A stretch of DNA of 64,000 bases from Schoenoplectus triqueter (GCA_964058805.1 CAXKVV010000081.1:310001-374000); one strand, 5' to 3'. Counted from the first letter of the stretch, positions 11,975-23,934 are shown. Numbers and translations: made by a program. The notes: generated by a model from the sequence alone, not told the origin.

Positions 11975-14794
11975 ACATAGCCCTCAATTTTGCTTCAGTA
12001 GAGGAACGTGTAATAGTTTTTTATTTCTTGTCTTCCACAAAATCAATGAAGTACCCAAAAGAATACTAAAACCAGTAATAAAGTGTCTATCAGTTTGATC
12101 ACTTGCCTAGGTTGCATCTAAAAATGCTTAAAGTTTTAAATCACTAACACTTGCAAAGGATAGACCCCTAGAAATAGTTCCTCAAACATATCGAAGAAGC
12201 TTCAAAAGATGAGCAAAGTGAACTGATGTTGGTGTTGACATAAACTGACTCAAGGTAGTAACAACATGTGCTATATCTGGGTGAGTTATGGTCAGATAAA
12301 TTAGACTTCCCACAAGCTGACGGTACCGAGTTAGATCAGAAAGTGGTACACCAACATTGAACCTGAGATTATGATTTAATTCCAAAGGTGTATATATACA
12401 ATACGAGAGTCAGCCAGACCAGCACGAGTAACTAAATCAGTTGCATATTTTTGTTGTGCTAAGAGATATCCCTTTGGATTATATGCAACTTCTAAGCTAA
12501 GAAAATACCAAAGTAAACCCAGATCAGTCATCGAGAATTGTTCACTAAGATATCTCTTGACATAATAAGTTGGATCCTCACCGGTTATTATCATATCATC
12601 AACATATAAAATGAGAAATATAAGACCATGGGACCTCTTGGAAATGAAAAGTGCAGGATCTTGATCACTTTGTTGAAATCCTTCTCTTGTTATGGTCTTA
12701 CTAAACTTATCAAATTAAGCTCGTGGAGCTTGTCTAAGACCATATAATGCCCGACGAAGGTGACATACATGATTTAGAGGATGTGAATATTCTGGAGGAG
12801 GAGTCATATAAATCTCCTCATTGAGAGAACCATGAAGAAATATATTCTTCACGTCTAGTTAAAAAAGTGACCAATTTCTCGTTGTTGCCACAACAATCAT
12901 AATTCGTACAGTAGTTATATTAGCCACTAGAGCAAAAGTTTCTTCAAAATCAACACCATATTCTTATTCAAAGCCGTGAGCTACTAATCAAGCTTTGTAT
13001 CTTTCCACGGATCCATCAAACCGGGTTTTAATTTTGTAAATCCACTTACAAGTAATTGGTACTTTGTCAATGGGTAATGGTATAAATTCCCATGTACCGA
13101 ATCAAGTGCTGCCAATTCTGATGACATAGCGTCACACCACTATGGTAGTTTGGATTCTTCTTTGTAAGTTTTTGGCTTATGGTATGAGTGAATTTTTACA
13201 GGTGAAAAATATTCTAAAGTTGCATAAGTGAGCTATGTCGAAGCTCTTCTTTCTCGCAATGGATATCTTCTTCGACAACTGGGATTATTTGAGAACCTTG
13301 ATTTGTTGAATCAAAAACAGATACATCATCTTGGTTGGCATTGCAGAATTGGGAGACCTAATTTGTGGACCCATAGGTTGAGTTGGCTGAATTTGAGAGT
13401 TTGTAAACTCATTTTTTGGTTTTGGTTTTGGTGCATTAGATGGATTGGTTAAAGGAATTGGAGATAGATTTAGGAGATCGAGAAAGACAAGTTGTGAGGC
13501 ACTTTGTTTAGATTTAGTAAATGAATGATTAATAGATTGGTAGTATGATATGTGCTCATGAAATATGACATCTCTAAAAATACACATTCATTGTGAAACA
13601 TGATCATAACACCAATAACCTTTATGTTCAAAACTAAAACCCAAGAAAACACATCTCACTGAATGACTTGACAATTTATTCCACTCTGAAGGATTTAAAA
13701 GTACAAAACATGTACAACCAAAGATTTTTATATGCTTATATGAAGGTATGGCTGAAAAGAGAGAATATCATGGACTCTTTCCTTTTAGAATGGATGAAAG
13801 TTGAAGATTGATAAGATAAACGACTATTTGGACTGCTTCTGCCCAAAAGTATGGTGGAACTGATGTAGATATCATCAAAGAACGTGTTATTTCAATAACA
13901 TGACAATGCTTTCTTTCAGCAAGACTATTTTGTTGATTAGCACTTAGACAAGATAATTGATGAATAGTTCCTTGTGACAATAAATAATCTCTAAATTCAT
14001 GGCTTAAATACTCTCCTCCCGAGTTTAATCTGAAGACTTTATTGACTTTTGAGAATTGAGTGTGAATCATGGATGTAAAACCTTTATAAATTAAACAAAA
14101 TTATGAACGAGATTTCATAAAATAGACCCATATAAAATGAGTACTGTCATAAACAAAAATAACATAATATCTATTACCATCATTTGAGGTGTAAGGGGAT
14201 GGACCCTATACATCTAAATGAATTAAATCAAAAACTAAAGGAGAGATAGAGTTGTTGGAATGAAATGATAATTTTACATGTTTGCCCAAAATATAACCTT
14301 CACAAGAGGACAACTCAAATCTAGATAATTTACCTAGCAATCCAGCCTTAACAAGTTCATACACACGAGCGCTACATAAATGAGCTAGACGTTGATGCCA
14401 TACTTCAAAAATCTAATGTGGAGTTAGATGAAAATGAAATTTTGGATTGAGGGTATATGTGTAAATTATCCATCAAGTAGACTCCATTATGGCGATGACC
14501 CATACTAATCTGTTAACCTGTTCGCTGATCCTGTACCAAATAAGTTGTTGAATCAAAGAAAATTGAGCATCCATAATCAATGAGTTGGCTAATATATAAT
14601 AAATTTACCGACAAACCTGGTATATGAAGTACAAATGGTATATTAAAGTTATTTATTTTAATGTCTCCTTGCTTTATTGCAGTAAGAACTGCTTCATTTA
14701 CTGTAAGAATGCAAGGAGGATTGGGATGTGGCAAGCAAGAATTCAAAAAGGAATTATTGGAGGTCATGTGATATGAAGCCCCGGAATCTAGAAT

Positions 14795-15148
14795 TCAACA
14801 AGTTTCAGATATACCTGAGGGATTAGTAGATGTTGAAGATAAAGATGCAGATAATATCGAAGGAGAGAGAGCCATTGATGTTGAATCGCTCCTAAGTTGC
14901 CGGCTGATTTGCTCAGCCAACTGGCTGATCAATTCTGGTGAGAAATGAGATGGTGCCACAACGGTTGTGACACATGATTGAGAACCACTTTCGATTGAAG
15001 CAATTACCGGAGCCACCAGATGATGCATTTGGTGTGTGCAGAATTGCTTGTTGTATTGGAGCTTTCGACACTCTTCAATGAGATGACCAATTTTCTTACA
15101 ATATTTGCAAAACCTCCTTCCCCTTGAACCCTCATTTGAAGACATAGA
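14795..15148 (-). pseudogene. Copia gag, C-terminal part with zinc knuckle
   Basis: On the minus strand this reads CKYCKKIGHLIEECRKL, a CCHC knuckle (C-x2-C-x4-H-x4-C) that binds element RNA in the capsid. It is cut at 15148 by the Athila insertion; the rest of gag continues beyond 22689. A Ser/Thr-rich stretch follows the knuckle, ending near the protease. Confidence 0.75.
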
Positions 15149-16634
15149 TGATATCTCGCTATTTTAGCTACATTTCCGACCAAATCTTGTACCAAAACCT
15201 GTGTCCAAAACTATAAAATCATATTTATTTCATTGAATATTTGTAGAATGTGGTACTGCTGCAAGTTTATTCTTATTGTGCAGGGATCAGGTGAAGTCGA
15301 GGAAGAATATGGAATTCAGAAGTATTTACACGGTCCGTGTAACATCTCACACGGACCACACAATCTCAACTCGACCGCCTACACGACCACAGACGCGACC
15401 GTGTAAACACGAAGCACATGGTCCGTGTGGAATCTTACACGGACCGTGTCAGACGGTGCTGGAAACAGTTTCTGAAATTGGAAAGAAGTTTTATTGATGA
15501 AAGGTCGGCCCAAAAAGGATATAAACGGGATTTCTCCGTCCAGATAGGCATTCTATCACAGAGAGAGTTTTTTTTAGGGTTGGGACTTGACGGCTAAGCT
15601 TGGAGACGAAGTTGAGAAGCGAAAGACACAAATTTCTTCACGGCTCTTCTTCGTTCTTCGAGTTTTGTGATGGATATCTCTTTTATCTTTTGTTTTATCT
15701 GTTTTAGAACCATGTTTGAGTAGATTTCTTAGTTTCTAGGGCTGTGATGTAATCGAATGTTTTGTTTTGCATGTTAGCTATTGGATTTTCGTATTGAAAT
15801 TTGTGTTTGCTTGATTGAGTTCAAATTTTAATTGCTTAGAGTAAATTATTTGATTCTTACTGGTTTGCCAATAGGTGCATGGTCACATCTATAGAGCAAA
15901 AGAACCCTTAAAAATCTCTCAACCAATCTAAGTACATTAGGTAGGATTTAGGATCCGAGAGGTGAAACCAAGTAGTAGCCGAAAGGTGAACTTTTTCTCA
16001 TATCGACGGATAGAGGATGCCTTTAGTATACCAAACAAGCAACTAGATAATTCAGACCAACAAACGACAGTTGAGGTCTAGAACCCGACGAGGGTAGATA
16101 TTGCAATTCCATACCAAGTTAATGAACCAACAAACGACAGTTGAGGTTTAGGAATATTAGGTCTGGTCAGTAGAACCCTACACAAAGGAACAATACAAGA
16201 AAACAGTAGCTGCTGCATTCACTCGAGGAGCCACACGGACCGTGTATGACAGTACACGGACCGTGTACACTGGACACGGACCGTGCAGGATACTGCACGG
16301 ACCGGGCAACTCGAGGCAGAACTGAGATGAAGTCATAACCCTGGAAACGCCTTTTTAATATAGTTTAAAACCAAGTTTGTTTATTTTCCTGCATTTAATT
16401 ACTGTCATTTAAACTTTTAGAACCTTAAATACCCAAAAACTAACTTTGCAGAAATTCTAGAATAGAGTTAATTTAAGTAGAGTCCGGTTTGTTTCACCGT
16501 CCCTGTGGATCGATACCCGAATTATACTACTCGATAGGATCTGTACACTTGCAGTCCGAACCGAGGGGTGTAACCAAGGTTAAAAGGTACACCTTGCTGT
16601 ACTGAAACTTTGTGCATACGCTTCCGTGTGAACA
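15149..16634 (+). repeat. 5' LTR of the Athila element
   Basis: Begins TGATATCTCGCTATTTTAGC and ends CCGTGTGAACA. It contains at least eight copies or near-copies of the palindrome ACACGGWCCGTGT. It ends at the primer binding site. A duplicated CCAACAAACGACAGTTGAGG lies at ~16068 and ~16127. The 73-residue ORF at 15276-15497 lies across the palindromes and is not a gene. Confidence 0.92.
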
Positions 16635-16635
16635 A

Positions 16636-16660
16636 GTTTTTGGCGTCGTTGCTGGGGACG
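16636..16660 (+). promoter_or_regulatory. Athila primer binding site (Asp tRNA)
   Basis: TTGGCGTCGTTGCTGGGGAC directly downstream of the 5' LTR is complementary, with two mismatches, to the 3' end of plant tRNA-Asp (expected TGGCGCCGTTGCCGGGGA). It is where minus-strand DNA synthesis starts. Confidence 0.85.
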
Positions 16661-16728
16661 GTATTGAAACTGCTGATTTTGCTTACTTTATTAAATTCTA
16701 GATTTTAACCTTTTCTTTTTCTTTTGTT

Positions 16729-18435
16729 TTGTGCTTCATAGGAACAAATCTGGACAACTTACCACCCAAGGGGGATTACAATCTGAGAAGGAGAAATTTA
16801 ACGCAAGCAATCAACTCAGTCTCAGATCCTGTCCAAAACCCAGCAGTTGTTGCACAACCACCTCCTTACACGGACCGTGCAACTGATACACGGTCCGTGC
16901 ACTCTGAAAATTCCAGCAGCGGAGAGACACCTTCTGAAGTAGACCCGATGGCTGACGGGGAAGAGAGAGATCCCAACCTGAACACTGGACCAGATGATGC
17001 TCATGACTCCGATGATGACAACGCTGACTTCGTGCCAAGAACTTTGAAAGAGTTCAATGTACCAAGAGCAGGAGATGTCAAGGGCGCAATTAGACTGCCA
17101 CAGATAGCTGGGCAACAACCAAATTTCAATCCTGGTGTTGTCAATCTGGTGCAACAAAATACCTTCCATGGCCTGGATCACGAAGACCCGCATGCTCATA
17201 TCCAAACTTTTCTTGAGTTTTGTACAACGGTTAAAACCAATGGGGCACCAACTGATTACATTAGACTTGATATGTTCCCTTTCACACTTAAGGATAAAGC
17301 CAAAAAATGGTTAGGGTCGTTATCAAGGGATTCCATTACCACTTGGAGGGGATTGTCCAAATTATTTCTGACAAGGTTTTTCCCTCATAAAAGAACTGCC
17401 AAGGTAAGAGCCCAATTAACCAGTTTTAAGCAAAGGTGTGATGAACCGTTGAACGAGGCTTGGGAAAGATTTAGGGATTTACAATACTCTTGTCCACACC
17501 ATGGTGTCCCTGATTGGATGCTGATTCAAACTTTTTATGATGGCCTAACAGAAAGTACTCGTGCTTCTGTTGATGCTGTTTTAGGTGGAGCTTTAATGGA
17601 GAGAGAACCTCATGATGCAATGAACCTGATAGACAACATGGCTCAGAACCAACAGTGGTCTGGCCACGACAACACCCGACCTGGTGGAGGCGGCCGATTT
17701 GAAGTTGATCAGATCACTGCTCTTTCTGCCAAGCTCGATGCTATGCAAAAGTCTTTCGACAAGCTGAGTGTGAAATCTGTTGTCAACCATCAGCCTGAAC
17801 CTTGTCCTTTGTGTGGAGATGAGAGACACGCTTACGAGCAATGCCCACTGGTGCAAAATGATGATGAGCCTGAGCAAGTTAATTCAATCAACAATGAGCC
17901 ATCATATTTCCCGAAATCTCCTTTCAACCGATCCTACTCCAAGGACCCGATCGAGCAACAAAACTGGAGGGGAAAACCGAGTAACACCGTGCCGTTCAAC
18001 AATCAGAACGGTCCTTTCAACAACTCTTTCAACAACCCTTCGAGCAGCAATAACAGTAACAACCGAAACTTCTATCAGAATGCTGCATTCCCTAACTCGA
18101 ACAACCGGCCATATCAATCTGGTCCCCTCGAGCCATATGTCGCTCCCGTTGTGACCAACTTCATGCATGAGCAAGGGAAAATGAATCAGATGATGTTCGA
18201 GCAAATGCAAGCCATGAATGCTCAATTAGCCGCTCAAAGTAAGTTGATGGAACAAATGAGTCACCAAACCGCCTCAAGCCAACCGCAACCGAGCAAACTT
18301 CCCAGCCAGCCCGAAGTAAACTCCAGAGGAGAAGCTAAGGCGATCACGCTTCGAAGCGGGACTCATTACAAAGGACCAGCCCTACCTTCAGATTTCACTG
18401 AGTTCGACCATCACACGGACCGTGTCACCACCTGA
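16729..18435 (+). CDS. Athila gag polyprotein
   Basis: Capsid/nucleocapsid protein that packages element RNA. The frame is open from 16729, but that first codon is TTG; the first ATG in frame is 16948, so the true start is uncertain. The retrotransposon gag domain lies at about residues 180-300 of the open frame (FPFTLKDKAKKWLGSL, then LFLTRFFPHKRT and LNEAWERFRDL). A zinc finger CPLCGDERHAYEQCP (C-x2-C-x4-H-x4-C) follows. An Asn/Ser-rich linker and a Gln/Met-rich segment precede ITLRSGTHYKGP, a conserved end-of-gag motif. Two palindromic ACACGG-CCGTG words are translated near the N-terminus. The frame stops at 18433-18435, just before the protease frame (+1), suggesting a frameshift. Confidence 0.85.
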   Translation: MCFIGTNLDNLPPKGDYNLRRRNLTQAINSVSDPVQNPAVVAQPPPYTDRATDTRSVHSENSSSGETPSEVDPMADGEERDPNLNTGPDDAHDSDDDNADFVPRTLKEFNVPRAGDVKGAIRLPQIAGQQPNFNPGVVNLVQQNTFHGLDHEDPHAHIQTFLEFCTTVKTNGAPTDYIRLDMFPFTLKDKAKKWLGSLSRDSITTWRGLSKLFLTRFFPHKRTAKVRAQLTSFKQRCDEPLNEAWERFRDLQYSCPHHGVPDWMLIQTFYDGLTESTRASVDAVLGGALMEREPHDAMNLIDNMAQNQQWSGHDNTRPGGGGRFEVDQITALSAKLDAMQKSFDKLSVKSVVNHQPEPCPLCGDERHAYEQCPLVQNDDEPEQVNSINNEPSYFPKSPFNRSYSKDPIEQQNWRGKPSNTVPFNNQNGPFNNSFNNPSSSNNSNNRNFYQNAAFPNSNNRPYQSGPLEPYVAPVVTNFMHEQGKMNQMMFEQMQAMNAQLAAQSKLMEQMSHQTASSQPQPSKLPSQPEVNSRGEAKAITLRSGTHYKGPALPSDFTEFDHHTDRVTT

Positions 18436-20233
18436 AAAAGGAAATCTGAGCCGTGTGGAGTTGACTCGACCAGCAGAAAACACTGAGGACCCCTCTGACA
18501 CGGACCATGTCAATGGAACACGGACCGTGCAAGAAGAAACCTCTAGTCGCACAGAGTCGACACGGCCAGCACTGGTGGTAAAACCTCTTGACACGGACCG
18601 CACAAAATTAGCACCGCCCGTACAGAAGTCTGCTGAAGGTCAGAAAATGAAGGAAGCAAATAAACCACCACCATATCGGCCGCCTGTACCATTTCCTCGA
18701 AGGCTAGCTGAGACTAAGCTCAATTACCAATTTGCCAAGTTCGTGGATGTTATCAAGCAACTGCAGATCAATATTCCATTCACCGAGGCTCTAACTCAAA
18801 TGCCGACTTACGTAAAGTTTCTCAAGGACATCCTATCCAACAAGCGAAGCTTGGGGGAGCATGAGACGGTGAAGTTGACTGAACAGTGCAGCGCAATTCT
18901 GAGAAGCGAACTCCCTCCGAAACTGGAGGACCCTGGTAAGTTTTCCATACCATGCTCAATAGGGAAGGCCACGATCAAGAAAGCTCTATGTGACTTAGGG
19001 GCAAGCGTGAGTCTCATGCCACGCACAATATTTGATCGAATGGAGGTAGGAGAGCTCAAGCCTACCCGGATGACCCTATAGTTAGCAGATTCTTCGGTGC
19101 GCCTACCACTAGGCATAGTGGAGGACGTACCAGTTTTGGTTGGTAAGTTTTATGTACCTGCTGATTTTATTGTTATGGAAATAGAAGAGGATAAGGAAGT
19201 CCCCATCATTCTGGGACGACATTTCCTAAGAACTGCAGGTGCAATGATTGATGTGAAGAACGGCACACTAACCCTTAACATTGGGGACGACAAGGTGCGA
19301 TTCCAGATCGACCGCGCCATGAAGTACCCCTCATCAGCCGAGTCTTGTTTCAAAATTGATGTGATCGACGAATGCCTAGAAGGTTTGGCTGAGGATTACC
19401 TTCTAGAGCAAACCAACTGCTCGCTAAGGTATCATCTTAATTTTTTATCTGAGATACAGGTCGAAGAAAGCGAGGCGGAGTCCATTTGTGCAGCAGACGC
19501 AATAACATAAGCTCTGAACAAACTCCCACACGGTCGGCACAACTCTCACACGGGCCGTGTGAATCCAGATTTTGGGGAGGGACTCGGGCCGGACAAGGCC
19601 AATCCGGCCACTCCACACGGGTCGAGTGTAACTCACACGGACCGTGCAGCTTCCCAGACTGAGCCAACTCCTGAGCTCAAGCCCCTTCCAGCAAATCTCA
19701 GGTATGAATACCTTGGTCCAAACAACTCTTGTCCTGTGATTGTAAATGCAGGTTTGAGTCCCGAGCAGACCGCCAAACTTCTGGAGAAGCTGAAAATTCA
19801 CAAAGGCGCGATTGGGTACTCGATCAAAGACCTGAAGGGGATCAACCCTACCGTCTGCTCGCATCGAATTTTGTTGGAGGACTGCCACAAGCCATCGGTA
19901 GAGCACCAGCGACGACTCAACCCAAACCTTAAAGAGAAAGGAGGAACGACAGTGGTGAAGAATGACGAGGACGAGCTTATCCAAACACGTGTCGTGACTG
20001 GCTGGCGCATGTGCATCGATTACAAGAAGCTGAATGCAGCCCGCACTTACCCACTCTCCGATCCTACCATTACGGATGTGTACCGTCTCGTGTACGACAT
20101 GAGACAGGAGCAAGGTGTCATTCTACGCGACCTCACAGACCGGGTGGGCGCCATTGAGGCTGAGCTGCGCGACTGGCGCTGGTACGAGTACGACTTCGAC
20201 CCCGACTCCGACCACGGAGCCGCGGATCACTGA
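18422..20233 (+). pseudogene. Athila protease plus remnant RT, internally deleted
   Basis: One frame with two in-frame stops (TAG at 19079-19081 and TAA at 19508-19510). The aspartic protease shows ALCDLGASVSLMPRTIF (active-site D-x-G-A-S) near 18990 and IILGRHFLRTAGAMID near 19210. RT begins with GGTTVVKN at ~19940 and reads GWRMCIDYKKLNAA at ~20003. It then jumps straight to an unrelated tail (TDVYRLVYDMRQEQG to the stop at 20231-20233). The usual segment between NPNLKEK and GGTTVVKN is also absent. So there are two deletions, one small and one removing the catalytic RT core, RNase H and integrase. The tail is probably from a downstream ORF of the parent element. Confidence 0.8.
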
Positions 20234-21177
20234 GCAGGTTTGTTTTCCCTATCCCTAGCTTTTATATCTTCTTATTTATACGTCTTTAAGCATTGGGGAC
20301 AATGCTAAGATGAAACTTGGGGGGAGTCTATCTTTTGCATTCTAGGCCATGTTTATTTCTTGTTTATATCATAGTTTACTTCTGTTTGCATTGTAGGCGA
20401 AAATTTAAAAAAAAATTGCGAATTGTCTGAATCTGGACCTTTGGTGAAACATTTTGGCCATGACTAAACTGACCTTGGGTTGATTGAAACTAACACCACA
20501 ATTGACCAACAAAACTGATTAGGATGAGATTGTCTTGTGATATTGATGAAAACCCGTTCACATCGAGAAAAATATTTGAATTCTGAACTACCTTACAAAA
20601 TAGGGAAATAGGGATTTTTGAATAAAATATTATTATATCCAATGTGTGTATTCATGGTGTATGCAAATAAAAATAACGAGAAAAGATGGAGAAAATAAGA
20701 GTACTGGCAATGAGCCCTTCGAGGCGCCTTTGAGCTCGTCTCCCAAAAAAAAAATTTAAAATGTATATATATATATATATATATATAATAAGAGTACTGG
20801 CACAATCCATTTGGATGTCTTTGAGCTCAATTTGCGTATACCAACACACTTAAGGGCAAAATAGTCAAAATCACCATAAATGAGGGTATGTTTTCAGTCT
20901 AAGGCATAATATCGATAAGTTCGGGTAATTAGTCTTAAAGTATATCAAAGCATCTCAGAATTTGAAGCTAGATGGTCAGTTTGTGGAGTGAATCGAAATT
21001 AGCTTAAGGGAAGTCCAAATTATTGTCAAAATGATTCTCTAAATCTCTGAGACAAACAATTCATAGAATTTTTTGCATTTAGAAAGTTATCTTGCATTTA
21101 GGTAGTTTAAATGACCAATCTGGGCCAAAGTTATTATTTTTGCTTGAGGACAAGCAAGATTTCAGCTTGGGGGGATT
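20234..21177 (+). other. Athila 3' non-coding region with two polypurine tracts
   Basis: After the stop there is a first polypurine-like tract GATGAAACTTGGGGGGAG (~20310) and a second before the 3' LTR (CTTGGGGGGA, ~21167). Between them: a (TA)n run at 20764-20787 and an imperfect ~92-bp tandem duplication (AATAAGAGTACTGGCA at 20696 and 20788). No ORF of interest. Confidence 0.75.
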
Positions 21178-22684
21178 TGATATCTCGCTATTTTAGCTAC
21201 ATTTCCGACCAAATCTTGTACCAAAACCTGTGTCCAAAACTATAAAATCATATTTATTTCATTGAATATCTATAGAATGTGGTACTGCTGCAAGTTTATT
21301 CTTATTGTGCAGGGATCAGGTGAAGTCGAGGAAGAATATGGAATTCAGAAGTATTTACACGGTCCGTGTAACATCTCACACGGACCGCACAATCTCAACT
21401 CGACCGCCTACACGACCACAGACGCGACCGTGTAAACACGAAGCACACGGTCCGTGTGGAATCTTACACGGACCATGTCAGACGGTGCTGGAAACAGTTT
21501 CTGAAATTGGAAAGAAGTTTTATTGATGAAAGGTCGGCCCAAAAAGGATATAAACGGGATTTCTCCGTCCAGATAGGCATTCTATCATAGAGAGAGTTTT
21601 TTTTTAGGGTTGGGACTTGACGGCTAAGCTTGGAGACGAAGTTGAGAAGCGAAAGACGCAAATTTCTTCATGGATCTTCTTTGTTCTTCGAGTTTTGTGA
21701 TGGATATCTCTTTTATCTTTTGTTTTATCTGTTTTAGAACCATGTTTGAGTAGATTTCTTAGTTTCTAGGGCTGTGATGTAATCGAATGTTTTGTTTTGC
21801 ATGTTAGCTATTGGATTTTCATATTGAAATTTGTGTTTGCTTGATTGAGTTCAATTTTTAATTGCTTAGAGTAAATTATTTGATTCTTACTGGTTTGCCA
21901 ATAGGTGCATGGCCACATCTATAGAGCAAAAGAACCCTTAAAAATCTCTCAACCAATCTAAGTACATTAGGTAGGATTTAGGATCCGAGAGGTGAAACCA
22001 AGTAGTAGCCGAAAGGTAAACTTTTTCTCATATCGACGGATAGAGGATGCCTTTAGTATACCAAACAAGCAACTAAATAATTCAGACCAACAAACGACAG
22101 TTGAGGTCTAGAACCCGATGAGGGTAGATATTGCAATTTCATACCAAGTTAATGAACCAACAAACGACAGTTGAGGTTTAGGAACATTAGGTCTGGTCAG
22201 TAGAACCCTACAAAAAGGAACAATACAAGAAAACAGTAGCTGCTGCATTCACTCGAGGAGCCACACGGACCGTGTACGACAGTACACGGACCGTGTACAC
22301 TGGACACGGACCGTGTACACTGGACACGGACCGTGCAGGATACTGCACGGATCGGGCAACTCGAGGCAGAACTGAGATGAAGTCATAACCCTGGAAACGC
22401 CTTTTTAATATAGTTTAAAACCAAGTTTGTTTATTTTCTTGCATTTAATTACTGTCATTTAAAATTTTAGAACCTTAAATATCCAAAAACCAACTTTATA
22501 TAAATTCTAGAATAGAGTTAATTTAAGTAGAGTCCGGTTTGTTTCACCGTCCCTGTGGATCGATACCCGAATTATACTACTCGATAGGATCTGTACACTT
22601 GCAGTCCGAACCGAGGGGTGTAACCAAGGTTAAAAGGTACAACTTGCTGTACTGAAACTTTGTGCATACGCTTCCGTGTGAACA
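21178..22684 (+). repeat. 3' LTR of the Athila element
   Basis: Same ends as the 5' LTR. By eye there are on the order of 25 substitutions, plus an extra ~20-bp unit (ACACGGACCGTGTACACTGG at ~22294-22325) from tandem duplication of one palindrome unit. The upstream polypurine tract TCAGCTTGGGGGGATT ends at 21177. Confidence 0.92.
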
Positions 22685-23640
22685 ATAGATTTATAGTTAT
22701 TTTGAGTTTATGATTGAAGGGGTTTCGATGCTTGAGTCAACAAAACAACTATTGGATCATTACCTTGCACTTTCAATATATGAATACGGATCTCTTCAGC
22801 CATTAATTCAAAAATAGCAACTTTTAGAGTCGGGAGAGGAACTCGATACAAAAATTATCCTCGAATACTCTCAAATTCTGGTCGAAGTGCCATGAGGAAT
22901 TGAAACAGTTGTTGTTGTTCATAAATATCATGTTATCTCTTATAACATGAGCAAGTAACACAAGAAGAACAACAATTCAGCTTACCTGAATAGAATTGGT
23001 GCCAAAGATCTTGCATATAATTATAAAAAACTTGAATCGACTTCTATTGCTGTTGTGCATTGCATAATTCTTGAAAAATAGAATATGTCTGAGCTTTATT
23101 TGTCTGTTCATATTGACTACTCAGATATTTTCATAGCTCCTTTGATGTAATACTCTTGTTCGACATGAGATGAAAGATCTGAAGTCTAATTGTTGGGTTC
23201 ACGGTTTGAGAAATAGTGCCAATCACACGACGATCGGTAATAACCTTAAATGAGTAATTTGCATCTGTAGAAGCCAGGCATGATGTAGATTCATCAATAT
23301 TCTCCCAAAGTTGATGGGAAAGAGCTGAAGCTGTATGGAGGCTGCCCAAAGCTTGTAAGTGGCACATCCATCAAGCTGAACATCAACACTGATTAATGGA
23401 CCAGCGTGTTGGGTGGGAAAAGATATGCTTGCCATGGTTGATAAAGTAGCACCAGAAGATGAGCTTGATAAACCTTCTGAGGTCATTTGTTAAGGGTAAG
23501 ATAGTTGAATACGGTTTTGAAACAAAAGTTTCTCTTAAACAGGTTATCAAACACCTTATGTACAATACACTGACGGAACTTCTCTCCTCTAAGAAATGAG
23601 CTATAAGAAGAGAATTATTATGTGTTAGCAACAGAGAGAC
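22685..23640 (-). pseudogene. Copia gag, N-terminal part
   Basis: The minus-strand frame begins near 23486 (MTSEGLSSSSSGATLSTMAS) and contains a UBN2/retrotran_gag-like stretch around YKLWAASIQLQLF and IMSNKSITSKEL-type residues. At least two frame changes lie between 23223 and 23131. It is interrupted by the Athila element. Identification rests on position between the 5' LTR and the zinc knuckle and on overall gag-like character. Confidence 0.6.
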
Positions 23641-23668
23641 AATCAGGATCCCACTGGCTCTGATATCA

Positions 23669-23929
23669 TGTTAAAATTAAACGGAAGAAAGTAAGAAAAC
23701 TAAAAATGAGTTTTGGTAGAGATGAAGATTGAAAATCGTAAGAGATTTGAAAGAGCAGATTTTTCTATTTATCTTTTCTGTACAAATTTTACTACTTATC
23801 TTATTTACCTGTTGTATTTACCTCTGATATGGTTACCGCTATTACCACACTATATTCACTGCACGTGACATTAAATTATAATAAATCAAAAGAGATAAAA
23901 TAAAATAAATACATTATGTTATTTTAATA
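23669..23929 (-). repeat. 5' LTR of the copia element, with primer binding site
   Basis: 261 bp. On the minus strand it is followed at once by TGATATCAGAGCCAGTGGGA, a near match to the initiator Met tRNA primer binding site (TGGTATCAGAGC). It differs from the 3' LTR at enough positions to show the insertion is not recent. Confidence 0.88.
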
Positions 23930-23934
23930 GAGAC

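Larger units (their letters stand above)
9534..14794 (-). pseudogene. Copia pol: protease, integrase, RT, RNase H (broken)
   Basis: Read on the minus strand. 14767-14513 is the protease C-terminal part (GCSIFFDSTTYLVQD). 14070-13768 is the integrase core, where the usual RSD-GGEY box reads RLNSGGEY, so the second catalytic Asp is Asn; the glutamate in AERKH is kept. 12594-12376 is the RT C-terminal part (YYVKRYLSEQFSMTDLG and WYFLSLEV). 12385-12182 is the RT-RNase H linker with YRQLVGSLIYLT and THPDIAHVV. RNase H continues from 12000 and, after the solo LTR, at 9843-9780 (STEAKLRAMSA / TIAEVVWLQWLLEDIGI). Stops separate these blocks. Confidence 0.8.
15149..22684 (+). mobile_element. Athila-type Ty3/gypsy element, pol-deleted, young
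   Basis: TSD ATAGA at 15144-15148 and 22685-22689. LTRs are 15149-16634 (1486 bp) and 21178-22684 (1507 bp) and nearly identical, so this is the youngest member of the nest. The primer binding site from 16640 (TGGCGTCGTTGCTGGGGAC) matches Asp tRNA, the Athila/Tat habit. A gag ORF, a protease and a stump of RT are present, but most of RT and all of RNase H and integrase are missing. The element is therefore non-autonomous and would need enzymes from a full-length relative. A polypurine tract CTTGGGGGGA lies just before the 3' LTR. Confidence 0.92.
9284..23929 (-). mobile_element. Ty1/copia retrotransposon inside the chromovirus RT
   Basis: It is flanked by GAGAC at 9279-9283 and 23930-23934. 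Termini are TATTAAAATT (from TGTTAAAATT) and ATTTTAATA. On the minus strand the order is 5' LTR (23669-23929), primer binding site, gag, protease, integrase, RT, RNase H, polypurine tract, 3' LTR (9284-9534). It is interrupted by the Athila element (15149-22684) and the solo LTR (9849-11974). Without these it would be about 5 kb, normal for copia. It carries stops and is inactive. Confidence 0.9.

Noticed and set aside
16811..18603. Long minus-strand ORFs opposite Athila gag
   Set aside because: Shadows of the gag frame; they lack any domain and the + strand has a clear gag.
19445..20113. 222-residue minus-strand ORF opposite Athila pol
   Set aside because: Shadow of the protease-RT frame.
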